A DNA stretch of 16,224 nt from an uncultured Collinsella sp. (GCA_902482615.1 CABTAA010000010.1:1-16224), one strand, 5' to 3'; positions 9,001-15,292 are shown, counted from the first letter of the stretch. The notes: a model not told the origin generated them from the sequence alone. Numbers and translations: made by a program.

Positions 9001-10592
9001 ATGCCGAGGGCTGGAGTGTTTCCGAGCCCGGTATGCAATGGAGTGTGACGACCGAGGAAGGTCGGGATGCCTCGGATGCCGTGAGTATCGACCGACGCGC
9101 TCTTGGTGATTGGAAGCACGTTGACGGTGCTCCTGACGACGGCTTGTTTGTGGCGAGCGGCGCCTATGTCCTGACGGCGAACAAGGCCGGTACCTATACG
9201 GTGACCGGTACGCCGATCGATCAGACTGCCGGTGCCCAGGCCATCTCCTTTGAGATTACGGTTGACGGAATCGTTGCCTCACCGGATAACGAGGCAAAGG
9301 CCGACGAAGGTACCCTTTCCGCTGCCAAGTACTTTGACGCCAACCGTACGATCGATGCGTACACCTATGGTCAAGAATGGGAGATTTACGCCTTCGCAAC
9401 GTCGGGGCGCAAGATTGACGACGCACTGATCGCGAATTACAAGAAGTCCCTTACCGTTCATAAGGCCGAGTGGTCGGGCAACACCGCCAAGGTGACTGAT
9501 TGCGAGCGAGTTGCGCTTGCGCTAACCGCGCTTGGCGAGGATATCACCTCTTTCGATGGTGTGAATCTCATTGCCGACATTTGCTCTCACGAAGATCTTG
9601 CGGCTTCGGCGAACAACGTGGTCTATGCGCTGATTGCCCTTGACGAGGCGGGTATTTCGAATGAGGTGTTGCGTGCGTCCGGCTCTTCTTGGACGCGTGT
9701 TCAGCTTGTTTGCGCGCTGCTTTCGTTCCAGAATCCCGACGGCGGTTTCACCATCGATGCGGGCGGTGCGAGCAACGTCGATATGACCGCTATGGCACTT
9801 CAGGCGCTTGCACCCTATGTCGATGATGACGCGTGTGCTGTCGCCCCGGCCTCGAATGGCCAACCTTCTGTTGCATCTGCTGTCGACAATGCGCTCGGCT
9901 TCCTTAGGGGCCAGATGAACGGCCTTTGCGATTTTGGGTCCGTCGAGTCTAATGCCCAGGTGTTGCTCGCTCTTGTGGCTCTTGGCAAGGATCCCGTAAA
10001 TACCAAGAACGGTTTTGCAAGGGGTGCGAATAGCCTGATTGCCGCAATCTGCGCCTACGAGGTTGCCGACGGCAAGGGCTACGCCCATACCATGGGATCC
10101 GACGGTAAGCCCGGCAATGCCAACGCGCTTGCGACGGTACAGGCCTTACGAGCCCTTTCGGCCTATAAGTCCGCAGGGTCCGGTGTGAACTGGTCCAAGA
10201 TCGGCGGCGCAAAAGCCGGTGTCGTCGAACCGGGCGGCTCGAAAAAACCCGTGACGCCCGAGGTGCCCGTTCCTACGGTCCCGACGAAGAATCCGACGCC
10301 CGCGGTCATGCCGACCGGTTCGCAGAAGGGCGATGGCTCCGGCGATAAGCGGGATGGCTCGAAGTCGGAGATGTCGCAGAATGTGGATGCCAACAAGGGC
10401 GAGTCCGATAAGAAGTCCGGCTCCGACGAGTCTTCCGGTTCGAAAACGACGTCCGCTGCTGCCACATCACGCAAGGGCGCTTTGGATGGGCGAGGCGGCG
10501 TTAATCCGGTCGCTGTTACCGGTGTTGCTGTCGGTATCGTGTGCCTTGCGGCTATTGGTGCGTGGTATGTGCGCTCCCGTAAGAATGCATAG
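6072..10592 (+). CDS. Giant secreted, membrane-anchored multidomain surface protein with C-terminal alpha-toroid (intrinsic factor/prenyltransferase-like) domain; candidate corrinoid-binding protein
   Basis: A 1506-residue exported protein. Signal peptide about 1-32 (MLNNIRTGTRKF, hydrophobic core, AFA-EE). An acidic Ala/Gly/Glu-rich stretch runs to about 105. Two beta-helix-like modules each carry DGQGHT (156-161, 451-456); the first has two GLUG-like repeats (222-240, 247-264). A FIVAR-like helical module lies at about 328-395 between them. Four Ig-like modules start near 631, 740, 841 and 946. An alpha-toroid domain at about 1079-1368 has QNPDGGF (1220-1226) and NVDMTAMALQAL (from 1236), recalling squalene-cyclase repeats and the VDTAAMA block of intrinsic factor. 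A Pro/Ser/Lys linker precedes a membrane helix (1480-1499) and basic tail RSRKNA; no LPXTG motif. ATG 6072 follows GGGGGAAAGG; the frame is open to 5799, but that part is the riboswitch. B12 control suggests corrinoid capture at the cell surface; this is inference. Confidence 0.85.
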   Translation: MLNNIRTGTRKFLIVLMAFIFASSSTGMTAFAEEVSAGVAAAADQVTAAGDDGQGRPNEDEPSADAETGMADGGSTQEQESSGVAVQSVASEETVPAAQVEEAGSFATVVHSGETVVVNDAADMPETIEAGATVKLGANISMGTDQQIETVGGTLDGQGHTVTINGKAVANNVTGSIQNLGVTGSVSSTDNVGSIAMTLSGTIQMCWSTASVNLIGWMGCAGGLVGGMTSGKIVNSYFAGSGVEMNGGLVGEAQAGSLLNCLYTVGFSPAEMNNPSGFNKGNAAKAADLSSAKSLDVLNTDTPSTGFSWVSNGGLPLLVSGSAPVVVNKDALVAAITAAEALNESDYTTDSWSAFAAALAEAKIVNDNDDASQSDVNAAVKTLKDASDALEKKKPTAPVAQPESVKHISSQDDFMYMNVKDASNYYVLDSDIVIDDEWFFGPTGELNCTFDGQGHTITFDNKGGVKSLFESVGSTGVIQNVSFAGELKQAMDGKSFGPLGNQVKGSVINCSTSVTGKGVAGFGRTLKGGVISNCMSTAASTGGVLFASYDSGQLINTYWQEGLTNKVVFPADALVNSYAVDTDDMKTATFVENLNVNRGENGSVWGMGSDGFPHFGENLDHESSESPTASNKYEVKFTSARTGKTVTAADGVLCPSPDDVVVGENGAACVSGTLELDGLPKDAKVTWGTPDANRGDIAVNEETGLLHVYNDAVGTVTATLHKDDGTTENVATVVVKAVSKPIDDFQIWYNGANVTGGTIAVAGSEVKNLEVRVHYTDAAEGEYTPVSYARFRFVGTPANVLYSNPGSACFYFKKTGEATIRVSSRANLDIASKSVTVTSSYVPATSVSLGYNEDGETVYLHGRNPLAKGAFLTDKAAPVVGPENASDRACYTVTSSDSAVAEYTTSGEIGFTPYKAGKTTFEATVENQDGTVISSGKREVTYAYRNPLKSVTITNAPASVKAGKTVELNLGYTGENDAEGWSVSEPGMQWSVTTEEGRDASDAVSIDRRALGDWKHVDGAPDDGLFVASGAYVLTANKAGTYTVTGTPIDQTAGAQAISFEITVDGIVASPDNEAKADEGTLSAAKYFDANRTIDAYTYGQEWEIYAFATSGRKIDDALIANYKKSLTVHKAEWSGNTAKVTDCERVALALTALGEDITSFDGVNLIADICSHEDLAASANNVVYALIALDEAGISNEVLRASGSSWTRVQLVCALLSFQNPDGGFTIDAGGASNVDMTAMALQALAPYVDDDACAVAPASNGQPSVASAVDNALGFLRGQMNGLCDFGSVESNAQVLLALVALGKDPVNTKNGFARGANSLIAAICAYEVADGKGYAHTMGSDGKPGNANALATVQALRALSAYKSAGSGVNWSKIGGAKAGVVEPGGSKKPVTPEVPVPTVPTKNPTPAVMPTGSQKGDGSGDKRDGSKSEMSQNVDANKGESDKKSGSDESSGSKTTSAAATSRKGALDGRGGVNPVAVTGVAVGIVCLAAIGAWYVRSRKNA

Positions 10593-10666
10593 CGACTCGA
10601 TGTCTGTAACGTCCGTCGTTTGATACGCGGGTGAGTTGTGCCGTTCGTGTCGTGGCTTTATAGATG

Positions 10667-10701
10667 AACGGGCTCCGGGTTAAGACGACCCGGAGCCCGT
10701 T
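10667..10701. terminator. Bidirectional intrinsic terminator between convergent genes
   Basis: A perfect 14-bp stem, AACGGGCTCCGGGT (10667-10680) with ACCCGGAGCCCGTT (10688-10701), 7-nt loop. It lies between the stop of the surface protein on the plus strand and the stop of flavodoxin on the minus strand. The arms end in TT on either strand; the T-tracts are short. Confidence 0.8.
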
Positions 10702-10731
10702 TGCGTTGCATCTGTCGTGTCAATGGGCGGT

Positions 10732-11151
10732 TTATGCCAGCTCCGCTCCCAGGGCTTTGCAGGCCGCTTCACCCTCATCATCGGGGGCGTCGTAGCAGAT
10801 GACGGAATCGACGACGTTAACACCCGCCTCGTCGGCGTCCGCCTTCCAGTTGTCCATCCACTCGCCCTCGGCCCACGAGTAGGAGCCAAAGAGGACGACC
10901 TTCTTGTCGCCGAGAGTCTCCTTGACCTCGTCCCACATAGGCTGGAACTCATCGTATTCAAGCTCCTCGGAGCCCATGGCGGGGCAGCCGAAGGCAAAGG
11001 CGTCGTAGCTGGCGGCCTTGTCTGCGGAGAAGTCGGCGCAGGGGATGACTTCGGCCTCGGCGCCCGCGGACGTGGTGCCTTCGGCGACAAAGTTTGCCAT
11101 TGCCTCGGTGTTGCCCGTGCCGCTCCAATAGACGACGGCGATCTTGCTCAT
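10732..11151 (-). CDS. Flavodoxin (short-chain, clostridial type)
   Basis: A 139-residue cytoplasmic FMN electron carrier. The phosphate-binding loop WSGTGNTE (9-16) follows the first beta strand IAVVY. GCPAMGSEELE and the second FMN loop FGSYSWAEGEWMD are typical of short flavodoxins such as that of Megasphaera elsdenii, which has almost the same length. Flavodoxins replace ferredoxin in low-potential electron transfer when iron is short, so iron-responsive control is plausible, although I see no clear regulator site. ATG at 11151-11149 is preceded by AAAGGA at a good distance. It is the second gene of a minus-strand operon, 46 nt after the DUF3793 gene. Confidence 0.95.
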   Translation of the reverse strand: MSKIAVVYWSGTGNTEAMANFVAEGTTSAGAEAEVIPCADFSADKAASYDAFAFGCPAMGSEELEYDEFQPMWDEVKETLGDKKVVLFGSYSWAEGEWMDNWKADADEAGVNVVDSVICYDAPDDEGEAACKALGAELA

Positions 11152-11197
11152 GTTTTGTCCTTTCGGTCGTGCGGCGTGCGGCCGCGGTTTGTACGTT

Positions 11198-11902
11198 CTA
11201 TCGGGTCGCCTGGGCAAGTTGCGCCAGGCTGCAGCCCTGCTGATAGACAAAGGTGAAGTATTGGGTGCAGGCACGGTAGGCATCAAACGTCGCAAGCGCC
11301 TGCTCGACATTTGCGTAGACCTTCCAGGCCCCAAAGACCTTGTAGTTCTCGCCGCGCTGGACGATAAACTGATGGACATCTTCGTAGGGATAGCCCAAAA
11401 AATAGCCAATTTCGTGGGGGAACTCGCACGTGCACCCCGTATCGCAGTGCCTATTTCGCGCGAGTGCGCAGACACTGCCGTCATAGGCGCTTTCTGCGGC
11501 ATTGCTGCTTGCCAGCGTGATGCGCGCGGCGAGATGCACCAGGGATGCGGGCAGGTTGTGGACATCGTAACCTTCGGCGGCAAGCGCCGTCGTGGCGCGG
11601 GGGTCGGAGAGGTATCGCATGAGGTCCGCAGGGCGGTACACATAGATGAGCGCTCCGCAGGGGCGCCAGACCAAAACGCTCATATGGATCCCGAGCGGCT
11701 GGAGCTCGCGGTTGCATTGGGCTATGACGGCGAGCAGGCGAGAGCGTCGCTCTTCGATATGGGCGGCGCCGGGCTTTCCGTTTTGGTTGGCGTAAACGCC
11801 GGGATAGGTAAAGAGTGAAGCCGGCTTGATACCTGCGAGCGTAGGGGAGCAGTTGCGCACGACAGCCGTTTGGTATGTTGGGATGTCAATGGTTCGAGTC
11901 AC
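11198..11902 (-). CDS. DUF3793 family protein
   Basis: A 234-residue cytoplasmic protein of unknown function. The C-terminal part carries the family hallmark HEIGYFLGYPYEDVHQFI, then GENYKVFGAWKVY. A Cys/His cluster just upstream (RHCDTGCTCEFPHE) could bind a metal. The N-terminal part includes LGIHMSVLVWRPCGALIYVYRP, also typical of the family, as judged from memory. There is no signal peptide or membrane helix. The start is GTG at 11902-11900, with AAAGGAG a few bases upstream. Genes of this family often neighbour flavodoxin or iron-transport genes in gut anaerobes, as here, which hints at a role in iron or redox balance but does not prove it. First gene of the operon. Confidence 0.88.
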   Translation of the reverse strand: MTRTIDIPTYQTAVVRNCSPTLAGIKPASLFTYPGVYANQNGKPGAAHIEERRSRLLAVIAQCNRELQPLGIHMSVLVWRPCGALIYVYRPADLMRYLSDPRATTALAAEGYDVHNLPASLVHLAARITLASSNAAESAYDGSVCALARNRHCDTGCTCEFPHEIGYFLGYPYEDVHQFIVQRGENYKVFGAWKVYANVEQALATFDAYRACTQYFTFVYQQGCSLAQLAQATR

Positions 11903-11941
11903 GATGCTCCTTTCGGGACCTCAGTTGTTAGCCTAGGAAAA

Positions 11942-11969
11942 CTTATACACGAAAGTAAGCCATGGTCAA
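11942..11969 (-). promoter_or_regulatory. Promoter of the DUF3793-flavodoxin operon
   Basis: On the minus strand, TTGACC (11969-11964) and TATAAG (11947-11942) have a 16-nt spacer. Each matches the consensus at 5 of 6 positions, about 40 nt before the GTG start. Confidence 0.6.
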
Positions 11970-11995
11970 CAAAGAAGTTTGAATAGGGAAACTAA

Positions 11996-12027
11996 TTGAC
12001 CGAACCGACATGATTTTGGGTTAAGAT
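11996..12027 (+). promoter_or_regulatory. Candidate promoter of the HMA-domain gene
   Basis: TTGACC (11996-12001) with TTAAGA (12021-12026, spacer 19) or TAAGAT (12022-12027, spacer 20). The spacing is long, as in promoters needing an activator, but the spacer itself is not palindromic. The two divergent -35 boxes are mirror images (GGTCAA at 11964, TTGACC at 11996). Confidence 0.35.
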
Positions 12028-12031
12028 GGGA

Positions 12032-12048
12032 ACACCCCATGGGGGTAT
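12032..12048. promoter_or_regulatory. CsoR-like metal-repressor operator
   Basis: ACACCCCATGGGGGTAT reads as A-c-ACCCC-ATG-GGGGT-A-T, one base away from the symmetric ATACCCC-N3-GGGGTAT that CsoR-family repressors recognise. It lies 4 nt after the candidate -10 box and 30 nt before the start of a heavy-metal-binding protein, which is where a copper-released repressor would act. The csoR gene itself is not in the window. Confidence 0.6.
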
Positions 12049-12077
12049 CTAGATAGGGCTACTTGAAAGGGGAGCGC

Positions 12078-12461
12078 ATGAGTGACTTGCTCAACCCTGC
12101 GAATCTCATCGTGCTGGCCGTCATTGCCGTCGGCATGTTTTTTGGACTGCGTCGCATTGCCGCTTCGACACACGGGAAGAGTTGTTGCAGCGATGGTACG
12201 AGCGGCAAGAAGGCCAAAAAGGTTGTTGTGGTGGATACTGATGCATCGCACTATCCCTATAGCGATGAGCTGCTCATCGGCGGTATGAGCTGTGACGGCT
12301 GCGCTCAGAACGTGGCCAATGCCCTCAATGCGCTGGACGGCGTGTGGGCAACGGTGACGTATGCGGATCACACGGCACGTGTGCGCTCTAAACAGCCGAT
12401 CGACCGCGGTGCTCTCGTGGCCGCCGTGAAGGACGCTGGTTACTACGTCATGACGCTGTAA
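12078..12461 (+). CDS. Membrane-anchored heavy-metal-associated (HMA) domain protein
   Basis: A 127-residue protein. Residues 7-24 form one membrane helix (NPANLIVLAVIAVGMFFGL) followed by a basic stretch and a Cys pair, KSCCSDG (34-40). This N-terminal layout resembles small FeoB-associated Cys-rich membrane proteins. A Lys-rich linker leads to an HMA domain at about 63-127 with the metal-binding loop GMSCDGC (C72, C75), as in CopZ and the N-terminal domains of copper ATPases. It probably binds Cu(I) or a similar soft metal at the inner face of the membrane. ATG 12078 follows AAGGGGAG (12067-12074). The CsoR-like site upstream supports copper control. No transporter gene is adjacent. Confidence 0.85.
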   Translation: MSDLLNPANLIVLAVIAVGMFFGLRRIAASTHGKSCCSDGTSGKKAKKVVVVDTDASHYPYSDELLIGGMSCDGCAQNVANALNALDGVWATVTYADHTARVRSKQPIDRGALVAAVKDAGYYVMTL

Positions 12462-12487
12462 GCGCCGTCTTGGATGCATTTCCTTGT

Positions 12488-12913
12488 CTAGGCTCGTCCG
12501 CGCAGTTCGATGTCTTGGATATCGTCGAAGTCGATGGCGATGTCTTTGAGCTTGAGGAGCTTGAAGGCGGGGAGTACCTCGTCGAGAATGCCGGTGCGGG
12601 AGCGATAGCCGTACGTATCGTAATAGGTGACACGAACCAAGTCGCCGCGTTTGAGGCCCTCGAGCTTTTTCGAAAGCTCGAGGGCTTTTTCTTCCGTGAG
12701 TTCGCATTTGGGCTCAACAGTGATCTCTTGTTTGCGCACGAGCTCGTAGTATCCCGTGAGGGCGGCAAAGGGCATAAACTGCGCGGCACGGCCGGCGCGC
12801 ACGGCACCGTTGGCAGTGAGGTTGGGGTCGGCGGCGCGGCGTCTGCCCTCGGGGTCCGCTAGGCGTTCAAAAGGTGTCGGTGGCCGCATCGGCTGTTGTT
12901 GGGACTTAGGCAC
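12488..12913 (-). CDS. YolD-like family protein
   Basis: A 141-residue cytoplasmic protein. AQFMPFAALTGYYELV (residues 45-60) is the hallmark of the YolD-like family. The C-terminal half has VRVTYYDTYGYRSRTGILDEV, consistent with the SH3-like beta strands of the family. YolD-like genes accompany Y-family polymerase genes of the UvrX type in Firmicutes and Actinobacteria and are thought to modulate them; the exact role is unknown. I chose GTG at 12913-12911 because GGAGG lies 5 nt upstream. It overlaps the polymerase stop by 8 nt (GTGCCTAA), implying translational coupling. A TTG 12 nt further upstream is possible. A strong plus-strand terminator is embedded in its coding sequence. Confidence 0.88.
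   Translation of the reverse strand: MPKSQQQPMRPPTPFERLADPEGRRRAADPNLTANGAVRAGRAAQFMPFAALTGYYELVRKQEITVEPKCELTEEKALELSKKLEGLKRGDLVRVTYYDTYGYRSRTGILDEVLPAFKLLKLKDIAIDFDDIQDIELRGRA
12656..12695 (+). terminator. Intrinsic terminator for the HMA gene, embedded antisense in yolD
   Basis: A perfect 13-bp stem, GCCCTCGAGCTTT (12656-12668) with AAAGCTCGAGGGC (12673-12685), closed by a TTCG tetraloop and followed by TTTTTCTTCC (12686-12695). It reads as a terminator only on the plus strand; on the minus strand the stem is followed by CTCAAA. It is about 195 nt past the HMA stop, and no other terminator is seen in the 26-nt gap between the two convergent genes. Confidence 0.75.
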
Positions 12914-14477
12914 GGTGTCCTCCAACTTGGTCGTTGCGTTCGCGTGCGGTGGCGCCGGCGGTAAAGCTTAATCCCTTGACGAGTGCGTTCTTGCCGTACT
13001 TGCCCTTCACGGCCAGGACGGCGCGCGCCAGGTCGCGTTCGCGCTCGTCAGCCTCGACATCGCTAAATAGATCGATGGTGGCAAATTCCTCGGGCACCAG
13101 ATTGCCAAAGCCAAGGTTGATGCGCTTAACCGGTCGCTTGGGGTCGACCGTTTGCGCCCAAAGGTCGTCGAAATACCCCATGATCCTCTTAAACGAATTG
13201 GTTCGCTCGGGCAGCTTTCGCGAAGCGTTGGAGTGCGCGAAGAGCGCGGCATAGCCACCGCGCGGTTTGCCGCCATGCTCTCCCACAAAGATGCCATCGA
13301 TTGCCTGCGCCTCACGCACCAAGCGCCGTCGTTCGTCATCGCGTTGGACGGGTTTGGGCGCACGGGGTGCGAGCTCGGGTCCAGCAGTTACGGCGGGTTC
13401 GATGCTCGACGTGCTCGAGCGTAGGTGTCCGCATCCGTCCACATATTGCGCTGTGCCGCTGGCGTCGAGGCGGCGTATGTCGGCTCGTTCGCTCGCATAA
13501 CCCACAAAGAGCGAGATGCTGTCGCACACCACGTGCTTGTCGATTAAATCCAGCACGGCGTTGTCGACCATCTCGCGCAAGACGGTGTAGGCCTGCTCGT
13601 AGGCATAGCCCTTCGAGAGCACCTGCCCTGTGGTGGTCGAGGTCGCTTGTGGGCGATAAGTTTGGATATCGGCGATAGTTGTCGGCTCGCGCCCAAAGGC
13701 GTGGTCGATGAGATATTCGGCGTTGACGCCGAGCTCGTCGTAGAGTAGGTTCTCGTCGAGTGCGGCGACGCCCATCAGGTCGTAGACGCCGTATTTCTCG
13801 AGACGGGCCGCCACGCCGGGGCCGATGCCCCAGATGTCGGTGATGGGGCGATGGGGCCAGATCTCCTTGCGAAAGGTCTCGTCGTCGAGTTTGCCGATGC
13901 GACTGGGCACGTGCTTGGCGGTGATATCGAGTGCAACCTTGGCCTGGAATAGGTTGGGGCCGATGCCGACCGTCGCCGTGATGCCGGTACGCGCCAAGAC
14001 CTCGTCACGCAACATGCAGGCGAAGCCTTCCGCATCGGTGTGATAGAGGTCCAGATAGGGTGTCACGTCGATAAAGCATTCATCGATTGAATAGACGTGA
14101 ATGTCTTGCGGACTCACGTATTCCAGATAGATGCCGTAGATTTGCGCCGACACCTCCATGTAGTGCTGCATACGCGGCATTGCTTTGATGTAGTCGATGC
14201 CGTCGGGAATCTCGAACAGACGACAGCGGTTGTGAATACCTAAGTCCTTCATGGCCTGCGTGATAGCGAGACAGATGGTCGTGCGTCCGCGCGATTCGTC
14301 GGCAACGACCAGGTTGGTGGTGAGCGGGTTGAGCCCGCGGTCGACGCACTCGACGCTGGCGTAGAACGTTTTAAGGTCGATGCAGATATAGGTGTGACGC
14401 TCGTGCCCCACGCGTCCTCCCATCAAACACATGTTCTTATCGAATACCTGTTCGATAATACCGGCTTGCGCGGACAT
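12906..14477 (-). CDS. Y-family DNA polymerase (UvrX/UmuC/DinB-like), translesion synthesis
   Basis: A 523-residue polymerase that copies damaged DNA at low fidelity. The palm begins YICIDLKTFYASVE (30-43), with metal-binding D34 and steric-gate Y39. The catalytic SIDE is at 130-133 in VYSIDECFIDVT. A helix-hairpin-helix segment (DIWGIGPGVAARLEKYGV) follows, then the little finger. An Ala/Pro/Arg-rich insertion (roughly 365-400) interrupts the C-terminal region, which ends GATARERNDQVGGHRA, as in UvrX-type enzymes. It is longer than DinB (about 350). Start choice is uncertain: ATG 14477 is used here; TTG 14483 has AAGGG 7 nt upstream, and GTG 14411 has GGGAGG 4 nt upstream and begins closest to the conserved domain. 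It is followed by overlapping yolD. No clear LexA site was seen upstream. Confidence 0.93.
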   Translation of the reverse strand: MSAQAGIIEQVFDKNMCLMGGRVGHERHTYICIDLKTFYASVECVDRGLNPLTTNLVVADESRGRTTICLAITQAMKDLGIHNRCRLFEIPDGIDYIKAMPRMQHYMEVSAQIYGIYLEYVSPQDIHVYSIDECFIDVTPYLDLYHTDAEGFACMLRDEVLARTGITATVGIGPNLFQAKVALDITAKHVPSRIGKLDDETFRKEIWPHRPITDIWGIGPGVAARLEKYGVYDLMGVAALDENLLYDELGVNAEYLIDHAFGREPTTIADIQTYRPQATSTTTGQVLSKGYAYEQAYTVLREMVDNAVLDLIDKHVVCDSISLFVGYASERADIRRLDASGTAQYVDGCGHLRSSTSSIEPAVTAGPELAPRAPKPVQRDDERRRLVREAQAIDGIFVGEHGGKPRGGYAALFAHSNASRKLPERTNSFKRIMGYFDDLWAQTVDPKRPVKRINLGFGNLVPEEFATIDLFSDVEADERERDLARAVLAVKGKYGKNALVKGLSFTAGATARERNDQVGGHRA

Positions 14478-14484
14478 CGTCAAA

Positions 14485-14505
14485 ACCTGTCCCTTTTTGG
14501 CAGGT
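14485..14505. repeat. Short quasi-palindrome, left member of an inverted repeat pair
   Basis: A 21-nt segment starting ACCTGTC and ending GGCAGGT, able to form a small hairpin by itself. It is the reverse complement of 15161-15181 at 19 of 21 positions. It lies in the leader of the Y-family polymerase gene. Confidence 0.7.
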
Positions 14506-14582
14506 ATGGTCGTTCGGTTACATCGGGTATTTAACGCAGCTCTAAAGAGTGCGAAACAGCTCGGAAAACCTCGCTTCGTAGC

Positions 14583-15159
14583 ATGAGCCTAACGATCGAT
14601 GCCGCCATAAAGCACGGAAGGGTTGTGGGGATAATGGTCAATTATGGGTTTGGTATGCCGACGCGCCTTGTTGCGGATGGAGACGTGGCTCGCTGGTGCG
14701 GACGATTGGTCGCTCACTACGGTGGCACCAAGGCGCTGGTCGTGTTGGGCGGCGACAAGCATACGCGCGATGAACTCGTCTCGGCAGCACTCGGCTCGCT
14801 TGATCGAGCTCTGCTCGAGCGCGTGCTTTTTCGCTGCGGCTTGGTCGAGGGCGACGGGGGAGACGATTTGGTTGATGAGGCCGTAGCCCTGGCGACCGAT
14901 GAAGGCGTGGACTTTGTCCTAGCGATCGGCGATGCCGATACGGCGGGGGTTTGCGCGCGAGCTCGCGCGTCGCATGGCGGCGCTCGATGCCGGCGAGGAC
15001 GGCTTTGTTCCCTATGGGTGCATCGTCTCGGAGGGCAAGGTGCCTGCCGTCGTAGGAGCCGGCGAGGTTCCCGTTTTTGCCATTATCGCTCCCGAACTGC
15101 TTGAGGGCATTGGGTCTCCCTTGCGTGAGCTGCTCGGCAGCGTATGCGCCGCGGCCTAG
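14583..15159 (+). pseudogene. Truncated, frameshifted gene related to the N-terminal domain of iron-containing alcohol dehydrogenases
   Basis: The first frame runs from ATG 14583 through VNYGFGMPTRLV, YGGTKALVVLGG and EGVDFVLAIGDADTAG, then turns into an Arg/Cys-rich stretch typical of out-of-frame reading (stop 15104). The next frame continues sensibly with FARELARRMAALDAGEDG to a stop at 15157-15159. Dropping one G from the run of five at 14945-14949 joins them into 191 residues. The order resembles the Rossmann half of iron-dependent alcohol dehydrogenases (about 390 residues), but the NAD-binding GGGS motif is replaced by GDAD and the metal-binding helical half is missing. So it is a decayed or repurposed fragment, with a mutation or read error in the G run. 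No good ribosome binding site precedes it. The family call is from memory and tentative. Confidence 0.6.
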
Positions 15160-15160
15160 T

Positions 15161-15181
15161 ACCTGCCAGGAAGGGACAGGT
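15161..15181. repeat. Short quasi-palindrome, right member of an inverted repeat pair
   Basis: A 21-nt segment starting ACCTGCC and ending GACAGGT, reverse complement of 14485-14505 with two mismatches. It begins 1 nt after the stop codon of the frameshifted gene and overlaps the hairpin at 15173-15227. Confidence 0.7.
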
Positions 15182-15227
15182 TAATATTGGTAGGTAAAGC
15201 GTTGACCTGCCAAAATAAACCTGTCCC
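15173..15227. repeat. Long imperfect hairpin, possibly a dispersed repeat
   Basis: GGGACAGGTT at 15173 pairs with AACCTGTCCC ending 15227, continuing inward to GGTAGGT/ACCTGCC. In all 23 positions pair with two mismatches and one G-U, around a 9-nt loop (15196-15204). The same GGGACAGG and GGCAGGT words make up the 14485 and 15161 elements, suggesting one repeat family. There is no T-tract after the stem. Confidence 0.65.
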
Positions 15228-15292
15228 CATTTGGTCGGTCGCCGTTTGGGGGCGGATTGGCAACGCTCGCTGATTACGGTCTTGACCTGCGC

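Noticed and set aside
10480..10592. LPXTG sortase signal at the end of the surface protein
   Set aside because: The hydrophobic helix and basic tail are present but no LPXTG-like pentapeptide precedes them; a plain membrane anchor is favoured.
11981..12030. MerR-type (CueR-like) promoter for the HMA gene because of the 19-20 nt spacer
   Set aside because: The spacer has no dyad symmetry, whereas a good CsoR-like dyad lies just downstream of the -10.
12470..12862. Plus-strand open frame opposite yolD
   Set aside because: It contains the terminator stem and T-tract, has no family features, and overlaps a clear YolD-like protein.
14490..14582. LexA/SOS box upstream of the Y-family polymerase
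   Set aside because: CGTTCGG occurs at about 14511 but has no matching GAAC half-site at the right spacing.
14930..14960. Programmed ribosomal frameshifting in the dehydrogenase-like gene
   Set aside because: No slippery heptamer with a downstream structure was recognised; a G-run indel in a truncated gene is simpler.
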